From contig NZ_FXXQ01000013.1 in the NCBI RefSeq assembly GCF_900184815.1, positions 1-64,000 of the forward strand: a DNA stretch of 64,000 nucleotides, in the 5' to 3' direction. Every line of letters begins with the position of its first letter. Position 1 is the first letter of the stretch. This document shows positions 28,794 through 38,590 of this stretch, piece by piece. Source of the DNA: Boseongicola aestuarii. Lineage in GTDB: Bacteria > Pseudomonadota > Alphaproteobacteria > Rhodobacterales > Rhodobacteraceae. A model generated the notes under the pieces. That model was not told the origin of the DNA. It did not search any database and was given only the letters and a program-made list of their open reading frames with translations. The position numbers were made by a program, and so were the translations under genes.

Positions 28794-29240
28794 ATGTCGG
28801 AAAGTGTTGGAGAAGTCGTCGCAGGGGGCGCGGTTTTGGCCGTGGCCGCAGGGTTTTTGTTTTACGCATCGCAGTTCGGCGGCTTTGGGGCTGGTTCGAA
28901 CGGGGCGACCTACACCGCATCGTTCCGTTCGGCTGAAGGTGTGCAGGTCGGAACGGATGTGCGATTGGCTGGCGTGAAGGTCGGTACGGTCACAGGGCTT
29001 GAGCTGGATCCGGCGACGTTCCGGGCGGATGCCTCGTTGTCGGTCGATGAAGTGGTCGTTCTACCCGAAGATACAGCGGTGATCATTTCGTCCGAAGGTC
29101 TTTTGGGCGGCAGCTTTGTCGAGTTGCTGCCGGGGGGATCGGCGTTCAATCTGGAACCGGGTTCGGAGATTGAGGACACGCAGAGTTCGGTCAGCATTGT
29201 GCAGCTCTTGCTGCGGTTTGTGTCGGGCGGCGAAGAATGA
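28794..29240 (+). CDS. mlaD: MCE-family lipid transport protein MlaD
   Basis: This is a periplasmic phospholipid-binding subunit of the Mla pathway, anchored in the inner membrane, 148 residues. An N-terminal helix (residues about 9-27) is followed by one MCE domain (YTASFRSAEGVQVGTDVRLA), with VIISSEGLLGGSFVELLPGG near its end. It sits five bases after the NDUFA12-like gene and overlaps the next gene by four bases (ATGA). The other mla genes are not in the window. Confidence 0.9.
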   Translation: MSESVGEVVAGGAVLAVAAGFLFYASQFGGFGAGSNGATYTASFRSAEGVQVGTDVRLAGVKVGTVTGLELDPATFRADASLSVDEVVVLPEDTAVIISSEGLLGGSFVELLPGGSAFNLEPGSEIEDTQSSVSIVQLLLRFVSGGEE

Positions 29241-29668
29241 AGCCTTTGGTCCTGCTGGCGTTTTTCGGCTTTGCACCGATAGCATTTGCGCAGGACACGG
29301 TGATCACCTCGCCGATTGATGGCTCAACCACGATCCTGACACAGCCCGATGTGGCTGCCAACTCGGTGAGGGCGATACAGGCCCCGGGCGCGTCTCTGCG
29401 CGGGTTGGACAAGGTGTCAGGCGAGGTTATCGATCTGAATTTGTCCATTGGCGAAACGGCGACTTTGGGCCGGATCGAGGTCACGCTGGGCGAGTGCCGC
29501 TATCCAGAAGACAACCCTACCGGCGAGGCTTATGCATGGCTTGAAATCGAAGACCCCTTGCGCACGTCGCGGGTTTTCGAGGGCTGGATGGTGGCATCAT
29601 CGCCTGCACTGAACGCGCTGGACCACGCGCGCTATGACGTTTGGGTGATCCGCTGCACCACGGCCTGA
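29237..29668 (+). CDS. DUF2155 protein, secreted
   Basis: This is a 143-residue protein with a Sec signal peptide (MKPLVLLAFFGFAPIAFAQ), placing it in the periplasm. The core has LRGLDKVSGEVIDLNLSIGE and GRIEVTLGECRYPEDNPTGE, followed by FEGWMVASSPALNALDHARY, the DUF2155 pattern. Its function is unknown. The start overlaps the mlaD stop. The C-terminus runs 37 bases into the convergent aat gene. Confidence 0.88.
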   Translation: MKPLVLLAFFGFAPIAFAQDTVITSPIDGSTTILTQPDVAANSVRAIQAPGASLRGLDKVSGEVIDLNLSIGETATLGRIEVTLGECRYPEDNPTGEAYAWLEIEDPLRTSRVFEGWMVASSPALNALDHARYDVWVIRCTTA

Positions 29669-30276
29669 GGGTCGGTTTCCAGGGCGAATTTCTTGATCGA
29701 GCCGGGGTGTGAAAGCGCGTGCGCAAGTCGCGCGCGATAGGTTGCGCGCGGGATTTCGACGGCGCCCAAGCTGACGAGATGGGGCGTGATGAATTGGGTG
29801 TCGAACAGGGTAAAGCCCGTCCGGTTGAGGTGATCGACCAACCAGGCCAGCGCGATTTTCGACGCATCGGTTTCGCGGGAAAACATGCTTTCGCCAAAAA
29901 ACGCGCCACCAAGAGTGATGCCGTAGACGCCTCCGATAACGCGCCCGTCGCGCCAGACTTCCAGTGTATGCGCGTGGCCGGCATCGAAAAGCGCGCGCGT
30001 CAAATCCCGGATCGTGCCATTGATCCAGGTCTCATCCCGGTCGGCGCATCCATCCAGAACCGCATCGAGATCGGTGCTGAGGGCAATCCGATAATCCCCA
30101 CGTCGCAAACGTTTGGCTAGCGATCGCGAGATATGAAAGCCATTCAGTGGAAGGATGCCGCGATTACGCGGATCGACCCAAAACACTTCACGCGAGTCGC
30201 GTCCTTCGGCCATCGGGAAGATGCCCGAAGCATAGGCCGATAAAAGCAGCTCTGGCGTCAGTTGACGGTCGCTCAT
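29632..30276 (-). CDS. aat: Leucyl/phenylalanyl-tRNA-protein transferase
   Basis: This cytoplasmic enzyme of the N-end rule pathway adds Leu or Phe to N-terminal Lys or Arg of target proteins, 214 residues. Diagnostic segments are LLSAYASGIFPMAEGRDS, FWVDPRNRGILPL, GVYGITLGGAFFGESMFSR and FDTQFITPHLVSLGAVEI. The ATG at 30276 fits the family better than one at 30318. Its target route ends in ClpAP; clpP lies nearby on the other strand. Its 3' end overlaps the DUF2155 gene tail to tail. Confidence 0.95.
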   Translation of the reverse strand: MSDRQLTPELLLSAYASGIFPMAEGRDSREVFWVDPRNRGILPLNGFHISRSLAKRLRRGDYRIALSTDLDAVLDGCADRDETWINGTIRDLTRALFDAGHAHTLEVWRDGRVIGGVYGITLGGAFFGESMFSRETDASKIALAWLVDHLNRTGFTLFDTQFITPHLVSLGAVEIPRATYRARLAHALSHPGSIKKFALETDPQAVVQRITQTS

Positions 30277-30341
30277 GGATCCAATGCCTTGTGGTGCATG
30301 GCATTGGATATAGGGCAAATGAGCCGATCAGACCACGGGGG

Positions 30342-31688
30342 TCAATCGAGCGCCTTTTCAAGCCATTTTTCGAGCCAGTGGATATTGTAGTTCCCGGTTT
30401 GGACGGCCTCTTCCTGCAACAGTGCATCGAAAAGCGGGATCGTCGTGTCGATGCCGTCGATGATCAGTTCCGACAGGGCGCGCGACAGACGCGCCAGAGC
30501 TTCTGGCCGGTCGCGGCCGTAAACAATCAGCTTGCCGATCAGGCTGTCATAGTAGGGTGGGATCGAATAGCCATCATACAGGGCGGAATCCATACGAACA
30601 CCGAGGCCGCCAGGGGCATGATATTGCGAGATTTTTCCCGGTGATGGAGAGAAATTCGGAAGTTTTTCAGCGTTCAGGCGGATTTCGATCGAATGGCCTT
30701 TGACTTGCAGGTCTTCTTGTTTGAATTCCATCGGCAGGCCCGCCGCGACGCGGATTTGCTCGCGCACCAAGTCGACGCCGAAGACAGCTTCGGTCACCGG
30801 GTGTTCGACCTGAAGGCGGGTGTTCATTTCGATGAAGTAGAACTCACCGTCCTCATAGAGGAATTCGACTGTACCCGCGCCGATGTAATTGATGCCCGCG
30901 ACGGCCTTGGCGCAAATCTCGCCGATTCGGGCGCGTTCTTCGGCGGTGATCGAAGGCCCGGGGGCCTCCTCGAAGACCTTCTGGTGGCGCCGTTGCAACG
31001 AGCAATCGCGTTCACCAAGGTGGACCGCGTTGCCTTTGCCATCGCCGAACACCTGAATTTCGATGTGGCGCGGCTTGGCCAGATATTTCTCGATATAGAC
31101 TTCTTCGTTGCCGAAGGCCGATTTTGCCTCGGATCGTGCTGTGCTGAAAGCGGTGTCGATGTCGGCGGCCGATTTCGCCAGTTTCATGCCGCGACCACCA
31201 CCGCCTGCCGTCGCCTTGACGATGACCGGATAACCGATCTCCTGTCCGACCTGGCGTGCCTCTTCGACTGTGGCGACGCCGCCGGCCGAGCCGGGAACGA
31301 CCGGGATACCAAGGGCTGCGGCGGTTTCCTTGGCGGTGATCTTGTCACCCATGATGCGGATGTGTTCCGCGGACGGGCCGATGAAGGTGATCTCGTGGTC
31401 TTCGACGATCTGCACGAAGGCGGCATTCTCACTGAGAAAGCCATAGCCCGGATGGATCGCCTGCGCGCCAGTGATCTCGCACGCCGAGATAATCGCGGGC
31501 ATTGAAAGATAGCTGAGGTTGCCCGGGGGCGGGCCGATGCAAACGCTTTCGTCGGCCATGCGAACGTGCATCGCGTCGGCGTCGGCTGTGGAATGCACGG
31601 CAACGGACTTGATACCCATTTCACGACAGGCGCGGATCACACGAAGCGCAATTTCGCCGCGGTTGGCGATCAGGATTTTGTCGAACAT
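30342..31688 (-). CDS. accC: Acetyl-CoA carboxylase, biotin carboxylase subunit
   Basis: This ATP-grasp enzyme carboxylates biotin on AccB in the first step of fatty acid synthesis, 448 residues. It begins [20 protein letters not shown] and contains the glycine-rich ATP loop [12 protein letters not shown], the [18 protein letters not shown] segment and [14 protein letters not shown]. Length is normal. It lies 11 bases after accB on the same strand, forming the usual accBC operon. Confidence 0.97.
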   Translation of the reverse strand: MFDKILIANRGEIALRVIRACREMGIKSVAVHSTADADAMHVRMADESVCIGPPPGNLSYLSMPAIISACEITGAQAIHPGYGFLSENAAFVQIVEDHEITFIGPSAEHIRIMGDKITAKETAAALGIPVVPGSAGGVATVEEARQVGQEIGYPVIVKATAGGGGRGMKLAKSAADIDTAFSTARSEAKSAFGNEEVYIEKYLAKPRHIEIQVFGDGKGNAVHLGERDCSLQRRHQKVFEEAPGPSITAEERARIGEICAKAVAGINYIGAGTVEFLYEDGEFYFIEMNTRLQVEHPVTEAVFGVDLVREQIRVAAGLPMEFKQEDLQVKGHSIEIRLNAEKLPNFSPSPGKISQYHAPGGLGVRMDSALYDGYSIPPYYDSLIGKLIVYGRDRPEALARLSRALSELIIDGIDTTIPLFDALLQEEAVQTGNYNIHWLEKWLEKALD

Positions 31689-31699
31689 TGGCGGTCCCT

Positions 31700-32188
31700 T
31701 TATTCGACGATCATCAAGGGTGCGCCAAACTCAACAGGCGCGCCATCTTCAACCAGAATGCGTTTCACGGTCCCGCCTTTGGGAGCGGGGATTTGGTTCA
31801 TCGTTTTCATCGCTTCGACGATGCAGAGTGTCTGACCCTGCGAGACCTTGTCGCCGACTTTCACGAAGGCATCGACGCCGGGTTCTGGCGACAGGTAAGC
31901 CGTGCCAACCATGGGCGATGCGACCGCACCGGGGTGGGCGGCCGGATCTTCCGGCGTGGCCGCCGGGGCGGCTGACGGTACAGGGGCCGCTGGTGCTGTG
32001 GCAGCTGCAGGCGCTGCAACCTGGACAGTGGTTGGTGACACCGAGGAGATGCGGCTGACACGCACGTTCAGACTGCCATCATTTTCGTAATCGCGTTTGA
32101 CCTGCAATTCGCTAAGATCATTCTTGCGCAGGAGTTCGGCCAAAGATTTGATGAAAGCGACGTCGTCGTCATGTGATTTATTAGTCAT
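31700..32188 (-). CDS. accB: Acetyl-CoA carboxylase biotin carboxyl carrier protein
   Basis: This is the biotin-bearing subunit of acetyl-CoA carboxylase, 162 residues. The C-terminal biotinyl domain has EAMKTMNQ with the biotinylated Lys128. An Ala/Pro-rich linker (about residues 57-90) joins it to the N-terminal domain. The ATG at 32188 gives the family N-terminus. The frame open to 32386 would run into the divergent promoter and is rejected. Confidence 0.96.
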   Translation of the reverse strand: MTNKSHDDDVAFIKSLAELLRKNDLSELQVKRDYENDGSLNVRVSRISSVSPTTVQVAAPAAATAPAAPVPSAAPAATPEDPAAHPGAVASPMVGTAYLSPEPGVDAFVKVGDKVSQGQTLCIVEAMKTMNQIPAPKGGTVKRILVEDGAPVEFGAPLMIVE

Positions 32189-32366
32189 TCTCGTCCTCTG
32201 CGCTTCCCGGATTTGATCCGGCGTTCTGATTGTTTCTTTATAGGCAAGGGTTTTCCCAAGGGAAAGCGGTAGTCGCGCAGAGTTTTCAAACTGCTGAAAA
32301 TTTACCAGTTGATAAAAAATCGAACTGTGGCAGTCTGATTGTAGATAAGACGCGAGGGAGATTGCG

Positions 32367-33701
32367 ATGAAGACCACACCGCGCACGTCGGGCGTTCAGG
32401 CGGGACGGCTTTCGGCAAAGGCTTTGGCCGAGAATTTTCAGGACCTGCACGCGCCTTTTGATGACCACGAAGCGATGGTGGCTGCGGATCGGTGCTATTT
32501 TTGTTACGACGCGCCGTGTATCGCGGCCTGTCCGACGGCGATCGATATCCCTTTGTTTATAAGACAGATTCAGGCCGGGCATCCCAATGGAGCGGCCAAG
32601 ACGATTTTCGAGCAGAACATTCTGGGCGGCATGTGCGCGCGGGTTTGTCCGACCGAGACCTTGTGTGAAGAAGCTTGCGTGCGCGAAGCGGCGGAAGGCA
32701 AGCCCGTCCAGATCGGGCGTTTGCAACGCTTTGCGACGGATGGGTTGATGTCGTCAGGGGTGCATCCGTTCACGCGATCCGAGGCGACGGGCAAGCGTAT
32801 CGCGGTCGTTGGAGCGGGTCCAGCGGGGCTGGCTTGTGCGCATCGTTTGGCGATGAAGGGTCATGAAGTGGTGATATTCGACGGACGTTCGAAGCCCGGC
32901 GGACTGAACGAATTTGGTATCGCGAGTTACAAATCGGTCGATAATTTCGCTCAGTCCGAGGTGGAGTGGCTGATGAAGATTGGCGGGATCAGCCTGCGCA
33001 CTGGCGAGAGACTGGGCGGTTCGCTTACGCTTGAGGCTTTGAGGGCTGAATATGACGCAGTGTTTCTGGCAATCGGCCTGGCCGGTGTCAATGCTCTGCG
33101 CGCCGAGGGCGAGGATTGTGAGAACGTCTTGGATGCTGTTGATTTTATTGCGGATTTGCGACAGACTGGGAACCTTTCCTCCCTTCCGGTCGGGCGCAAT
33201 GTGGTGGTGATCGGCGGTGGGATGACTGCCGTCGACGCCGCTGTGCAATCGAAATTGCTTGGTGCGGATCAAGTGACGATCGTCTACCGGCGTGGACAGG
33301 ACGGGATGTCGGCGTCGCGGTATGAGCAGGACTTGGCGACATCCAAGGGGGTTCGGCTGGTGTTCAATGCACAACCCTTGGCGGTGCATGGCAACGGAAC
33401 AGTACGCGAGGTGGAGTTCGAATACACCGAAAGCGCCGGCGGGACGCTGACCGGGACCGGCGAAACATTCCGGCTGGCGGCGGATCAGGTGTTCAAGGCG
33501 ATCGGCCAGACGTTGGAGGGCGCGCCCGAGGGCCTGGCTTTGGACGGCAACAAGATAGCGGTGACCGGACCGGGGCGAACCAGCGAAGCGGGCGTCTGGG
33601 CGGGCGGCGATTGCGCGGCGGGCGGCAATGATCTGACGGTGACGGCGGTGGCCGAAGGTCGCGATGCGGCGATGGATATTCATGCCCAGTTGATGGGCTA
33701 G
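32367..33701 (+). CDS. preT: Dihydropyrimidine dehydrogenase, NAD(P)H-oxidising subunit (PreT/PydX type)
   Basis: This is the flavin and iron-sulfur electron-input subunit of NAD(P)-dependent dihydropyrimidine dehydrogenase, 444 residues. The N-terminus has the GltD-like cysteine pattern [16 protein letters not shown] and [19 protein letters not shown]. The FAD-binding [16 protein letters not shown] is at about residue 150 and the NAD(P)-binding [20 protein letters not shown] near 280. With PreA it reduces uracil and thymine to dihydropyrimidines. A DUF1428 gene separates the two subunit genes. Confidence 0.9.
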   Translation: MKTTPRTSGVQAGRLSAKALAENFQDLHAPFDDHEAMVAADRCYFCYDAPCIAACPTAIDIPLFIRQIQAGHPNGAAKTIFEQNILGGMCARVCPTETLCEEACVREAAEGKPVQIGRLQRFATDGLMSSGVHPFTRSEATGKRIAVVGAGPAGLACAHRLAMKGHEVVIFDGRSKPGGLNEFGIASYKSVDNFAQSEVEWLMKIGGISLRTGERLGGSLTLEALRAEYDAVFLAIGLAGVNALRAEGEDCENVLDAVDFIADLRQTGNLSSLPVGRNVVVIGGGMTAVDAAVQSKLLGADQVTIVYRRGQDGMSASRYEQDLATSKGVRLVFNAQPLAVHGNGTVREVEFEYTESAGGTLTGTGETFRLAADQVFKAIGQTLEGAPEGLALDGNKIAVTGPGRTSEAGVWAGGDCAAGGNDLTVTAVAEGRDAAMDIHAQLMG

Positions 33702-33710
33702 GAGGAACCG

Positions 33711-34064
33711 ATGGACTTTATTGATTGCATGTTGGCGCCGGTCGATGCGACACGGCTGGACGCATATAAAGATTTCGCCGCCAAAGTTGACGCGGCCTTT
33801 ATCAAACACGGCGCCCTCGAAGTTGTCGATTGTCTGGCGGAAGACGTGCCGGATGGCGAAGTGACGTCGCTTCCCAAGGCAGTGGCGTTGAAAGAAGGCG
33901 AGGTCGTTGGATTTGCCTGGATCAGGTGGCCATCGCGGGAAGTGCGCGATGCAGCCTACGAGAAAGTATTCTCGGAAGACCCCTCGCTAAACGAGTTTCC
34001 CTTTGACGGAAAGCGTATGATTTTTGGCGGCTTCACGCCGATTGTTGACTTGATGGCAAACTGA
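33711..34064 (+). CDS. DUF1428 family protein
   Basis: This is a 117-residue soluble protein of the YbaA/DUF1428 family, with HGALEVVDCLAEDVPDGEV, FAWIRWPSREVRDAAYEKV and FDGKRMIFGGFTPIVD. The ATG follows AGGAGG and lies ten bases after preT. The function is not established; the fold is a dimeric alpha-beta barrel related to small monooxygenases. Its place between preT and preA is unusual and suggests a role linked to pyrimidine reduction, which is inference. Confidence 0.88.
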   Translation: MDFIDCMLAPVDATRLDAYKDFAAKVDAAFIKHGALEVVDCLAEDVPDGEVTSLPKAVALKEGEVVGFAWIRWPSREVRDAAYEKVFSEDPSLNEFPFDGKRMIFGGFTPIVDLMAN

Positions 34065-34078
34065 GAGGACCGATCCAA

Positions 34079-35380
34079 ATGGCTGATCTTTCAACGAATT
34101 TCGTCGGCATCAAGTCGCCTAATCCGTTCTGGCTGGCCTCGGCGCCGCCGACGGACAAGGAATACAACGTTCGGCGCGCTTATGAGGCAGGATGGGGCGG
34201 AGTGGTCTGGAAGACGCTTGGGCTTGATCCGCATATCGTGAACGTGAACGGACCTCGGTACGGGGTGGTTTACGGGGCGGACCGGCGTGTTCTGGGGATC
34301 AACAATATCGAACTGATCACGGATCGTCCTTTGGACGTGAACCTGCGCGAGATCAAGGCGGTGAAGCGGGATTACCCGGATCGCGCGATGGTCGTGAGCC
34401 TGATGGTGCCTTGCGAAGAATGGGCGTGGAAGGAGATCCTGCCGAAGGTCGAGGAGACCGGTGCGGATGGAATCGAGCTGAATTTCGGCTGTCCGCACGG
34501 GATGAGCGAACGTGGTATGGGCGCGGCTGTTGGGCAGGTGCCGGAATATATCGAGATGGTGACGCGGTGGTGCAAGGCCAATACGCGGATGCCTGTTCTG
34601 GTGAAGCTGACGCCGAATATCACGGATGTGCGGTATCCAGCGCGGGCGGCGCATGCGGGTGGGGCGGATGCGGTTTCTCTGATCAATACAATCTCGTCCA
34701 TCACCTCTGTAAACCTTGATACGATGTCTCCGGAGCCGTCGATTGATGGCAAGGGATCGCATGGTGGGTATTGCGGCGCCGCGGTGAAGCCGATTGCCTT
34801 GAATATGGTAGCCGAGATTGCGCGTGACCGCGAAACGGCTGGATTGCCGATCAGCGGAATTGGCGGGATCACGACCTGGCGCGACGCGGCGGAGTTCTTG
34901 TCCCTGGGCGCCGGATCGGTGCAGGTATGCACGGCTGCGATGGTCTATGGTTTTGGAATTGTTAAGGAATTGAAGGCTGGTCTGTCGGATTGGATGGACG
35001 AGAAGGGTTATACCTCGGTCGATCAGGTGACTGGACGTGCAGTGCCGAATGTGACGGACTGGCAGTATTTGAACCTGAATTATGTGACGAAAGCGCGGAT
35101 CGATCAGGACGCCTGTATCAAATGTGGGCGCTGTTATGCGGCCTGCGAGGACACCTCGCATCAGGCGATTTCCATGTCTCCGGATCGGGTTTTCGAGGTG
35201 ATCGACGAGGAATGCGTGGCGTGCAATCTGTGCGTTGATGTTTGCCCCGTCGAGGACTGCATTACGATGGAGGAATTGCAGCCGGGCATGACTGACCTTC
35301 GCACCGGCAAGGTGGTTGAGGCGGAGTATGCCAACTGGACGACGCATCCGAATAATCCGTCTGCCAAGGCGGCAGAATAG
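34079..35380 (+). CDS. preA: NAD-dependent dihydropyrimidine dehydrogenase subunit PreA
   Basis: This is the catalytic FMN and iron-sulfur subunit of dihydropyrimidine dehydrogenase, 433 residues. An FMN-binding TIM barrel (residues about 1-330, including ELNFGCPHGMSERGMGAAVG with the active-site cysteine region) is followed by two 4Fe-4S clusters (CIKCGRCYAAC and CVACNLCVDVCP). It completes the first step of the reductive pyrimidine pathway. A minus-strand gene begins immediately downstream. Confidence 0.95.
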   Translation: MADLSTNFVGIKSPNPFWLASAPPTDKEYNVRRAYEAGWGGVVWKTLGLDPHIVNVNGPRYGVVYGADRRVLGINNIELITDRPLDVNLREIKAVKRDYPDRAMVVSLMVPCEEWAWKEILPKVEETGADGIELNFGCPHGMSERGMGAAVGQVPEYIEMVTRWCKANTRMPVLVKLTPNITDVRYPARAAHAGGADAVSLINTISSITSVNLDTMSPEPSIDGKGSHGGYCGAAVKPIALNMVAEIARDRETAGLPISGIGGITTWRDAAEFLSLGAGSVQVCTAAMVYGFGIVKELKAGLSDWMDEKGYTSVDQVTGRAVPNVTDWQYLNLNYVTKARIDQDACIKCGRCYAACEDTSHQAISMSPDRVFEVIDEECVACNLCVDVCPVEDCITMEELQPGMTDLRTGKVVEAEYANWTTHPNNPSAKAAE

Positions 35381-35382
35381 GA

Positions 35383-35694
35383 TTAGCTGCGCTTGTCCAT
35401 AAGCGGCTTTGCCGGCCCGCCGGCGAGGGCGCGGATTTCGGCGAAGCCGCTTTTGGCGCGGCCTTCGGGCGATGATTTGGCGTCGGGTCTGGCTTCTGTG
35501 TCGCGCCGCAATTCCGGTGGGTTCAGGGCCTCGCGTGCCTTACGGGCGAGGAAGCTTTCGTCAAAAGAGGGTGGCGGGCCTGTGGGTTTGTCCTTTTCGA
35601 AGGCGGTGCGCGTTTTTTCCGGTGCAGCAGGTCCGGTCGACTGTGGCGCAATTTGTGTGGGCGCGACCATTGGCGCTGAAAGTGTTGGAATCAT
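35383..35694 (-). CDS. Hypothetical proline/alanine-rich protein
   Basis: The 103-residue product starts MIPTLSAPMVAPTQIAP and is rich in Pro, Ala and charged residues, with no signal peptide or membrane helix. It looks mostly disordered, except for the helical segment FDESFLARKAREAL. GGGGG lies upstream of the ATG at 35694. The opposite strand is open over the same stretch, but its reading looks less natural. The function is unknown. Confidence 0.5.
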   Translation of the reverse strand: MIPTLSAPMVAPTQIAPQSTGPAAPEKTRTAFEKDKPTGPPPSFDESFLARKAREALNPPELRRDTEARPDAKSSPEGRAKSGFAEIRALAGGPAKPLMDKRS

Positions 35695-35757
35695 TGTTTG
35701 ACCCCCGGCAACGCCCCCGGAGCGCATTAGAAATACACCAAAGTTATGAACGTCCGG

Positions 35758-36396
35758 TTAATTCGACGTGGGGGTAAGGGTTCGGGTGTAAAGTGTGACA
35801 AGGAAAGCCTCGGCGTCGTCGAGATGCGAATCGCCTTCCGGAGTCAGAATGCCTCGGACCTGCACATCGAAATCGGCGTAGTGTTGGGTGGTCGCCCAGA
35901 TCGAGAAAACAAGGTGGTAAGGATCGACCGGGGCAAGGCGGCCTGCGTGAATCCATGACTGAATGAGCTTGGCGGTTTTGTCGACGAGGCTTTTCAAGGG
36001 CCCGTTGATTTCGTCCACGATGCGTGGCGCACCTTGCACGATTTCATTGGCAAAGAGGCGGCTTTCGCGCGGATACTGGCGGCTCATCTCGAATTTGCGG
36101 CGCATGTAAGCAACAAGTTCGTCGATGGGATCACCTTTCGGGTCAAGCGCGCGCAAAGGATCGAGCCAGGTGTCGAGTAGCTCGGACAGTAGCTCGGTGT
36201 AGATCGCCTCTTTGGACGAGAAATAGTAGAGCACATTCGGCTTTGAGAGGCTGGCCGCACTTGCGATCTGGTCCAGCGTCGCGCCGCGAAAGCCCTCTGA
36301 GGAAAACACATCCAGTGCCGCGTCGAGAATTGTCTCCCGGTTTTTCTTTTGAATCCGGGTTTGCGGGCGGGCTTCGGTCAACAGGAACGGCTCCAA
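35758..36396 (-). CDS. rutR: TetR-family regulator, RutR type
   Basis: This is a pyrimidine-responsive repressor of 212 residues. The N-terminal helix-turn-helix spans about residues 18-63 (ILDAALDVFSSEGFRGATLD and SLSKPNVLYYFSSKEAIY). The C-terminal domain resembles RutR/YcdC, with SRLFANEIVQGAPRI and WIHAGRLAPVDPYHLVFSIW, where the E. coli protein binds uracil or thymine. It is divergent from the pyrimidine genes. Two RutR-type operators lie in the shared promoter, so it should control itself and the pathway. Confidence 0.88.
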   Translation of the reverse strand: MEPFLLTEARPQTRIQKKNRETILDAALDVFSSEGFRGATLDQIASAASLSKPNVLYYFSSKEAIYTELLSELLDTWLDPLRALDPKGDPIDELVAYMRRKFEMSRQYPRESRLFANEIVQGAPRIVDEINGPLKSLVDKTAKLIQSWIHAGRLAPVDPYHLVFSIWATTQHYADFDVQVRGILTPEGDSHLDDAEAFLVTLYTRTLTPTSN

Positions 36397-36427
36397 TTTG
36401 CAGCGAGGGGTTCGGTTTAGGGCCTAA

Positions 36428-36443
36428 TTGACCAAGCGGTCAA
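36428..36443. promoter_or_regulatory. RutR-type operator 1
   Basis: TTGACCAAGCGGTCAA is a 16-base palindrome that differs from the E. coli RutR consensus TTGACCANNTGGTCAA at one position. It lies about 30 bases before the rutR start, so it should mediate autoregulation. Confidence 0.8.
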
Positions 36444-36548
36444 ATGTTTTTCGGGCGATGTTCGGGCAAAGCGTTTTGAGCGGACCCTGAAGCCTGCCTT
36501 TGGCCGATGTTTTCATTGACCGTTGTCGATTGCTGTGGTGCGATGAAC

Positions 36549-36564
36549 TTGACCGTTTGGTCAA
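36549..36564. promoter_or_regulatory. RutR-type operator 2
   Basis: TTGACCGTTTGGTCAA also differs from the RutR consensus at one position, in the opposite half-site from operator 1. It lies 32 bases before the carbamoylase start codon, where bound repressor would block the promoter. Confidence 0.8.
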
Positions 36565-36596
36565 CAAACGCCGCAAAAAAGACGGGGAGACACGGG

Positions 36597-37847
36597 ATGG
36601 CCGCACCAGCTGCAAACATGAAGGTCAATGGGGATCGGCTTTGGGACAGCCTGATGGAGATGGCCAGGATCGGCCCCGGTATTGCGGGCGGCAACAATCG
36701 TCAGACCGTCACGGACGAGGACGCCGAGGGGCGCGCGTTGTTCCAGAAGTGGTGCGAAGACGCGGGCCTGACGATGGGTGTCGACGAGATGGGCACGATG
36801 TTCATGCGGCGCGAGGGAACGGACTCCGACGCCTTGCCGGTCTATGTGGGGTCGCATCTGGACACGCAGCCGACAGGTGGAAAATATGACGGTGTGTTGG
36901 GAGTATTGGGTGGTCTGGAGATCGTGCGGACGCTTAACGATCTGAATATCCGGACAAAACACCCGATTGTCGTGACGAACTGGACCAATGAGGAAGGCAC
37001 GCGGTTTGCGCCTGCGATGCTGGCCTCGGGCGTGTTTGCGGGGCGGCATGAGCTGGACTGGGCCTATGATCGCACGGATGCGTCGGGCAAGAAGTTCGGG
37101 GCGGAATTGGAGCGGATCGGCTGGAAGGGTGACGAGAAGGTTGGCGCGCGGGAGATGCATGCTTTCTTCGAGCTGCACATTGAGCAGGGGCCTATTCTGG
37201 AAGCCGAGGGCGTGGATATCGGTGTGGTCACGCATGGTCAGGGATTGCGCTGGATCGAGTGCACAGTGACGGGGAAGGAAAGCCATACGGGCTCGACACC
37301 GATGCACATGAGGAAGAACGCTGGGCGCGGTTTGGCGCTTGTGACCGAGTTGGTGCATGAGATCGCGATGAAGAACCAGCCGAACGCGGTGGGGGCGATC
37401 GGGCATATCGATGTCTATCCGAACAGCCGGAATATCATTCCCGGCAAGGTCGTCTTCACGGTCGATATGCGCACGCATATTCTGGACAAGCTGAACGGCA
37501 TGGTGGCCGAGTTCAACGAACGTGCGCCGAATCTGTGCGAGGAGATCGGGGTGGAATTCTCATGCGAGATTGTCGGGCAGTTTGACCCGCCGGCCTTCGA
37601 TGTTGGCTGTGTTGCGGCTGTGCGGAATGCGGCGGAACGGCTTGGGTATTCTCATATGGATATTGTTTCCGGCGCGGGGCATGATGCGTGTTGGGTAAAC
37701 GATGTCGCACCCACGGCGATGGTGATGTGCCCTTGTGTGGATGGGCTTTCGCACAACGAGGCCGAGGAAATCTCGAAGGAATGGGCGACGGCGGGGACGG
37801 ATGTGTTGTTCCATGCGGTCTTGGAAACAGCGGAGATTGTAGCATGA
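36597..37847 (+). CDS. M20-family N-carbamoyl amidase, probable beta-ureidopropionase
   Basis: This is a zinc-dependent amidase of the hydantoinase/carbamoylase family, 416 residues. It probably hydrolyses N-carbamoyl-beta-alanine, the third step of reductive pyrimidine breakdown. Metal-binding motifs are GSHLDTQPTGGKYDGVLG, WTNEEGTRFAPAM and FELHIEQGPILEAEG. The substrate and dimer region is GKESHTGSTPMHMRKNAG. The ATG at 36597 follows GGGGAG. An earlier start at 36507 would put operator 2 in the coding region. It overlaps the next gene (ATGA). Confidence 0.9.
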   Translation: MAAPAANMKVNGDRLWDSLMEMARIGPGIAGGNNRQTVTDEDAEGRALFQKWCEDAGLTMGVDEMGTMFMRREGTDSDALPVYVGSHLDTQPTGGKYDGVLGVLGGLEIVRTLNDLNIRTKHPIVVTNWTNEEGTRFAPAMLASGVFAGRHELDWAYDRTDASGKKFGAELERIGWKGDEKVGAREMHAFFELHIEQGPILEAEGVDIGVVTHGQGLRWIECTVTGKESHTGSTPMHMRKNAGRGLALVTELVHEIAMKNQPNAVGAIGHIDVYPNSRNIIPGKVVFTVDMRTHILDKLNGMVAEFNERAPNLCEEIGVEFSCEIVGQFDPPAFDVGCVAAVRNAAERLGYSHMDIVSGAGHDACWVNDVAPTAMVMCPCVDGLSHNEAEEISKEWATAGTDVLFHAVLETAEIVA

Positions 37848-38587
37848 ATGCACATAGCGATATCGATGAAGCTCAGGTCCGTATCGATCTGGCGGCGGCC
37901 CTTCGGCTGGCGTGCCGGAGCGATTGGCACGAGGGGGTGGCGAACCACTTTTCGGCGGCGGTTTCTGCGGATGGCCGCAAGTTTCTGGTGAACCCGCGCT
38001 GGATGCATTGGAGCCGGGTGAGGGCGTCGGATTTGGTGCTGTGTGATGCGGATGATCCAGCGACGATGGAGCGCGAGGATGCGCCCGATCCAAGTGCCTG
38101 GTCGATCCATTCGGCGTTGCATCGCAACCTGTCGCAAGCGCGGGTAGCGCTGCATCTGCATCCCGCGCATGCGACGGCGCTTTGTGCGCTGAAAGACCCG
38201 ACGATCCTGCCGGTCGATCAGGTAACTGCGAGGTTTTACAAGCGGTTGGCCTATGATTTGCACTTTGGCGGGATCGCGACCGCCGAGGAAGAGGGCGAGC
38301 GGATCTCGCAAGCCATTGGCGACAAGAACGCCGTGATGATGGGCAACCACGGGGTAACGACGTTGGGCGCCACGGTCGCGGAGGCCTGGGATGCGATGTA
38401 TCATCTGGAACGGGCGGCGCGTACGATGGTTCTGGCGTATTCGACGGGCCGCGAGTTGAGCGTGATGGGCGATAATCTGGCGGAAGAGACGGCGTCGGAG
38501 TGGGAGACGTACCGGGACGCGGAGTTTGCTCATTTCGCCGAGATGAAGCGGATACTGGACCGCGAAGAGCCGGATTATAAGGATTGA
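37844..38587 (+). CDS. Class II aldolase/adducin family protein
   Basis: This is a cytoplasmic 247-residue protein of the class II aldolase/adducin family. The metal-site histidines are in HLHPAHATALCAL, and a further conserved segment is MMGNHGVTTLGATVAEAWDA. It overlaps the carbamoylase stop by four bases, so it is translated with the pyrimidine pathway. No aldolase step belongs to the classical pathway to beta-alanine or beta-aminoisobutyrate. Its role here is unknown and may concern a downstream aldehyde or hydroxyacid. Confidence 0.88.
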   Translation: MNAHSDIDEAQVRIDLAAALRLACRSDWHEGVANHFSAAVSADGRKFLVNPRWMHWSRVRASDLVLCDADDPATMEREDAPDPSAWSIHSALHRNLSQARVALHLHPAHATALCALKDPTILPVDQVTARFYKRLAYDLHFGGIATAEEEGERISQAIGDKNAVMMGNHGVTTLGATVAEAWDAMYHLERAARTMVLAYSTGRELSVMGDNLAEETASEWETYRDAEFAHFAEMKRILDREEPDYKD

Positions 38588-38590
38588 AGA

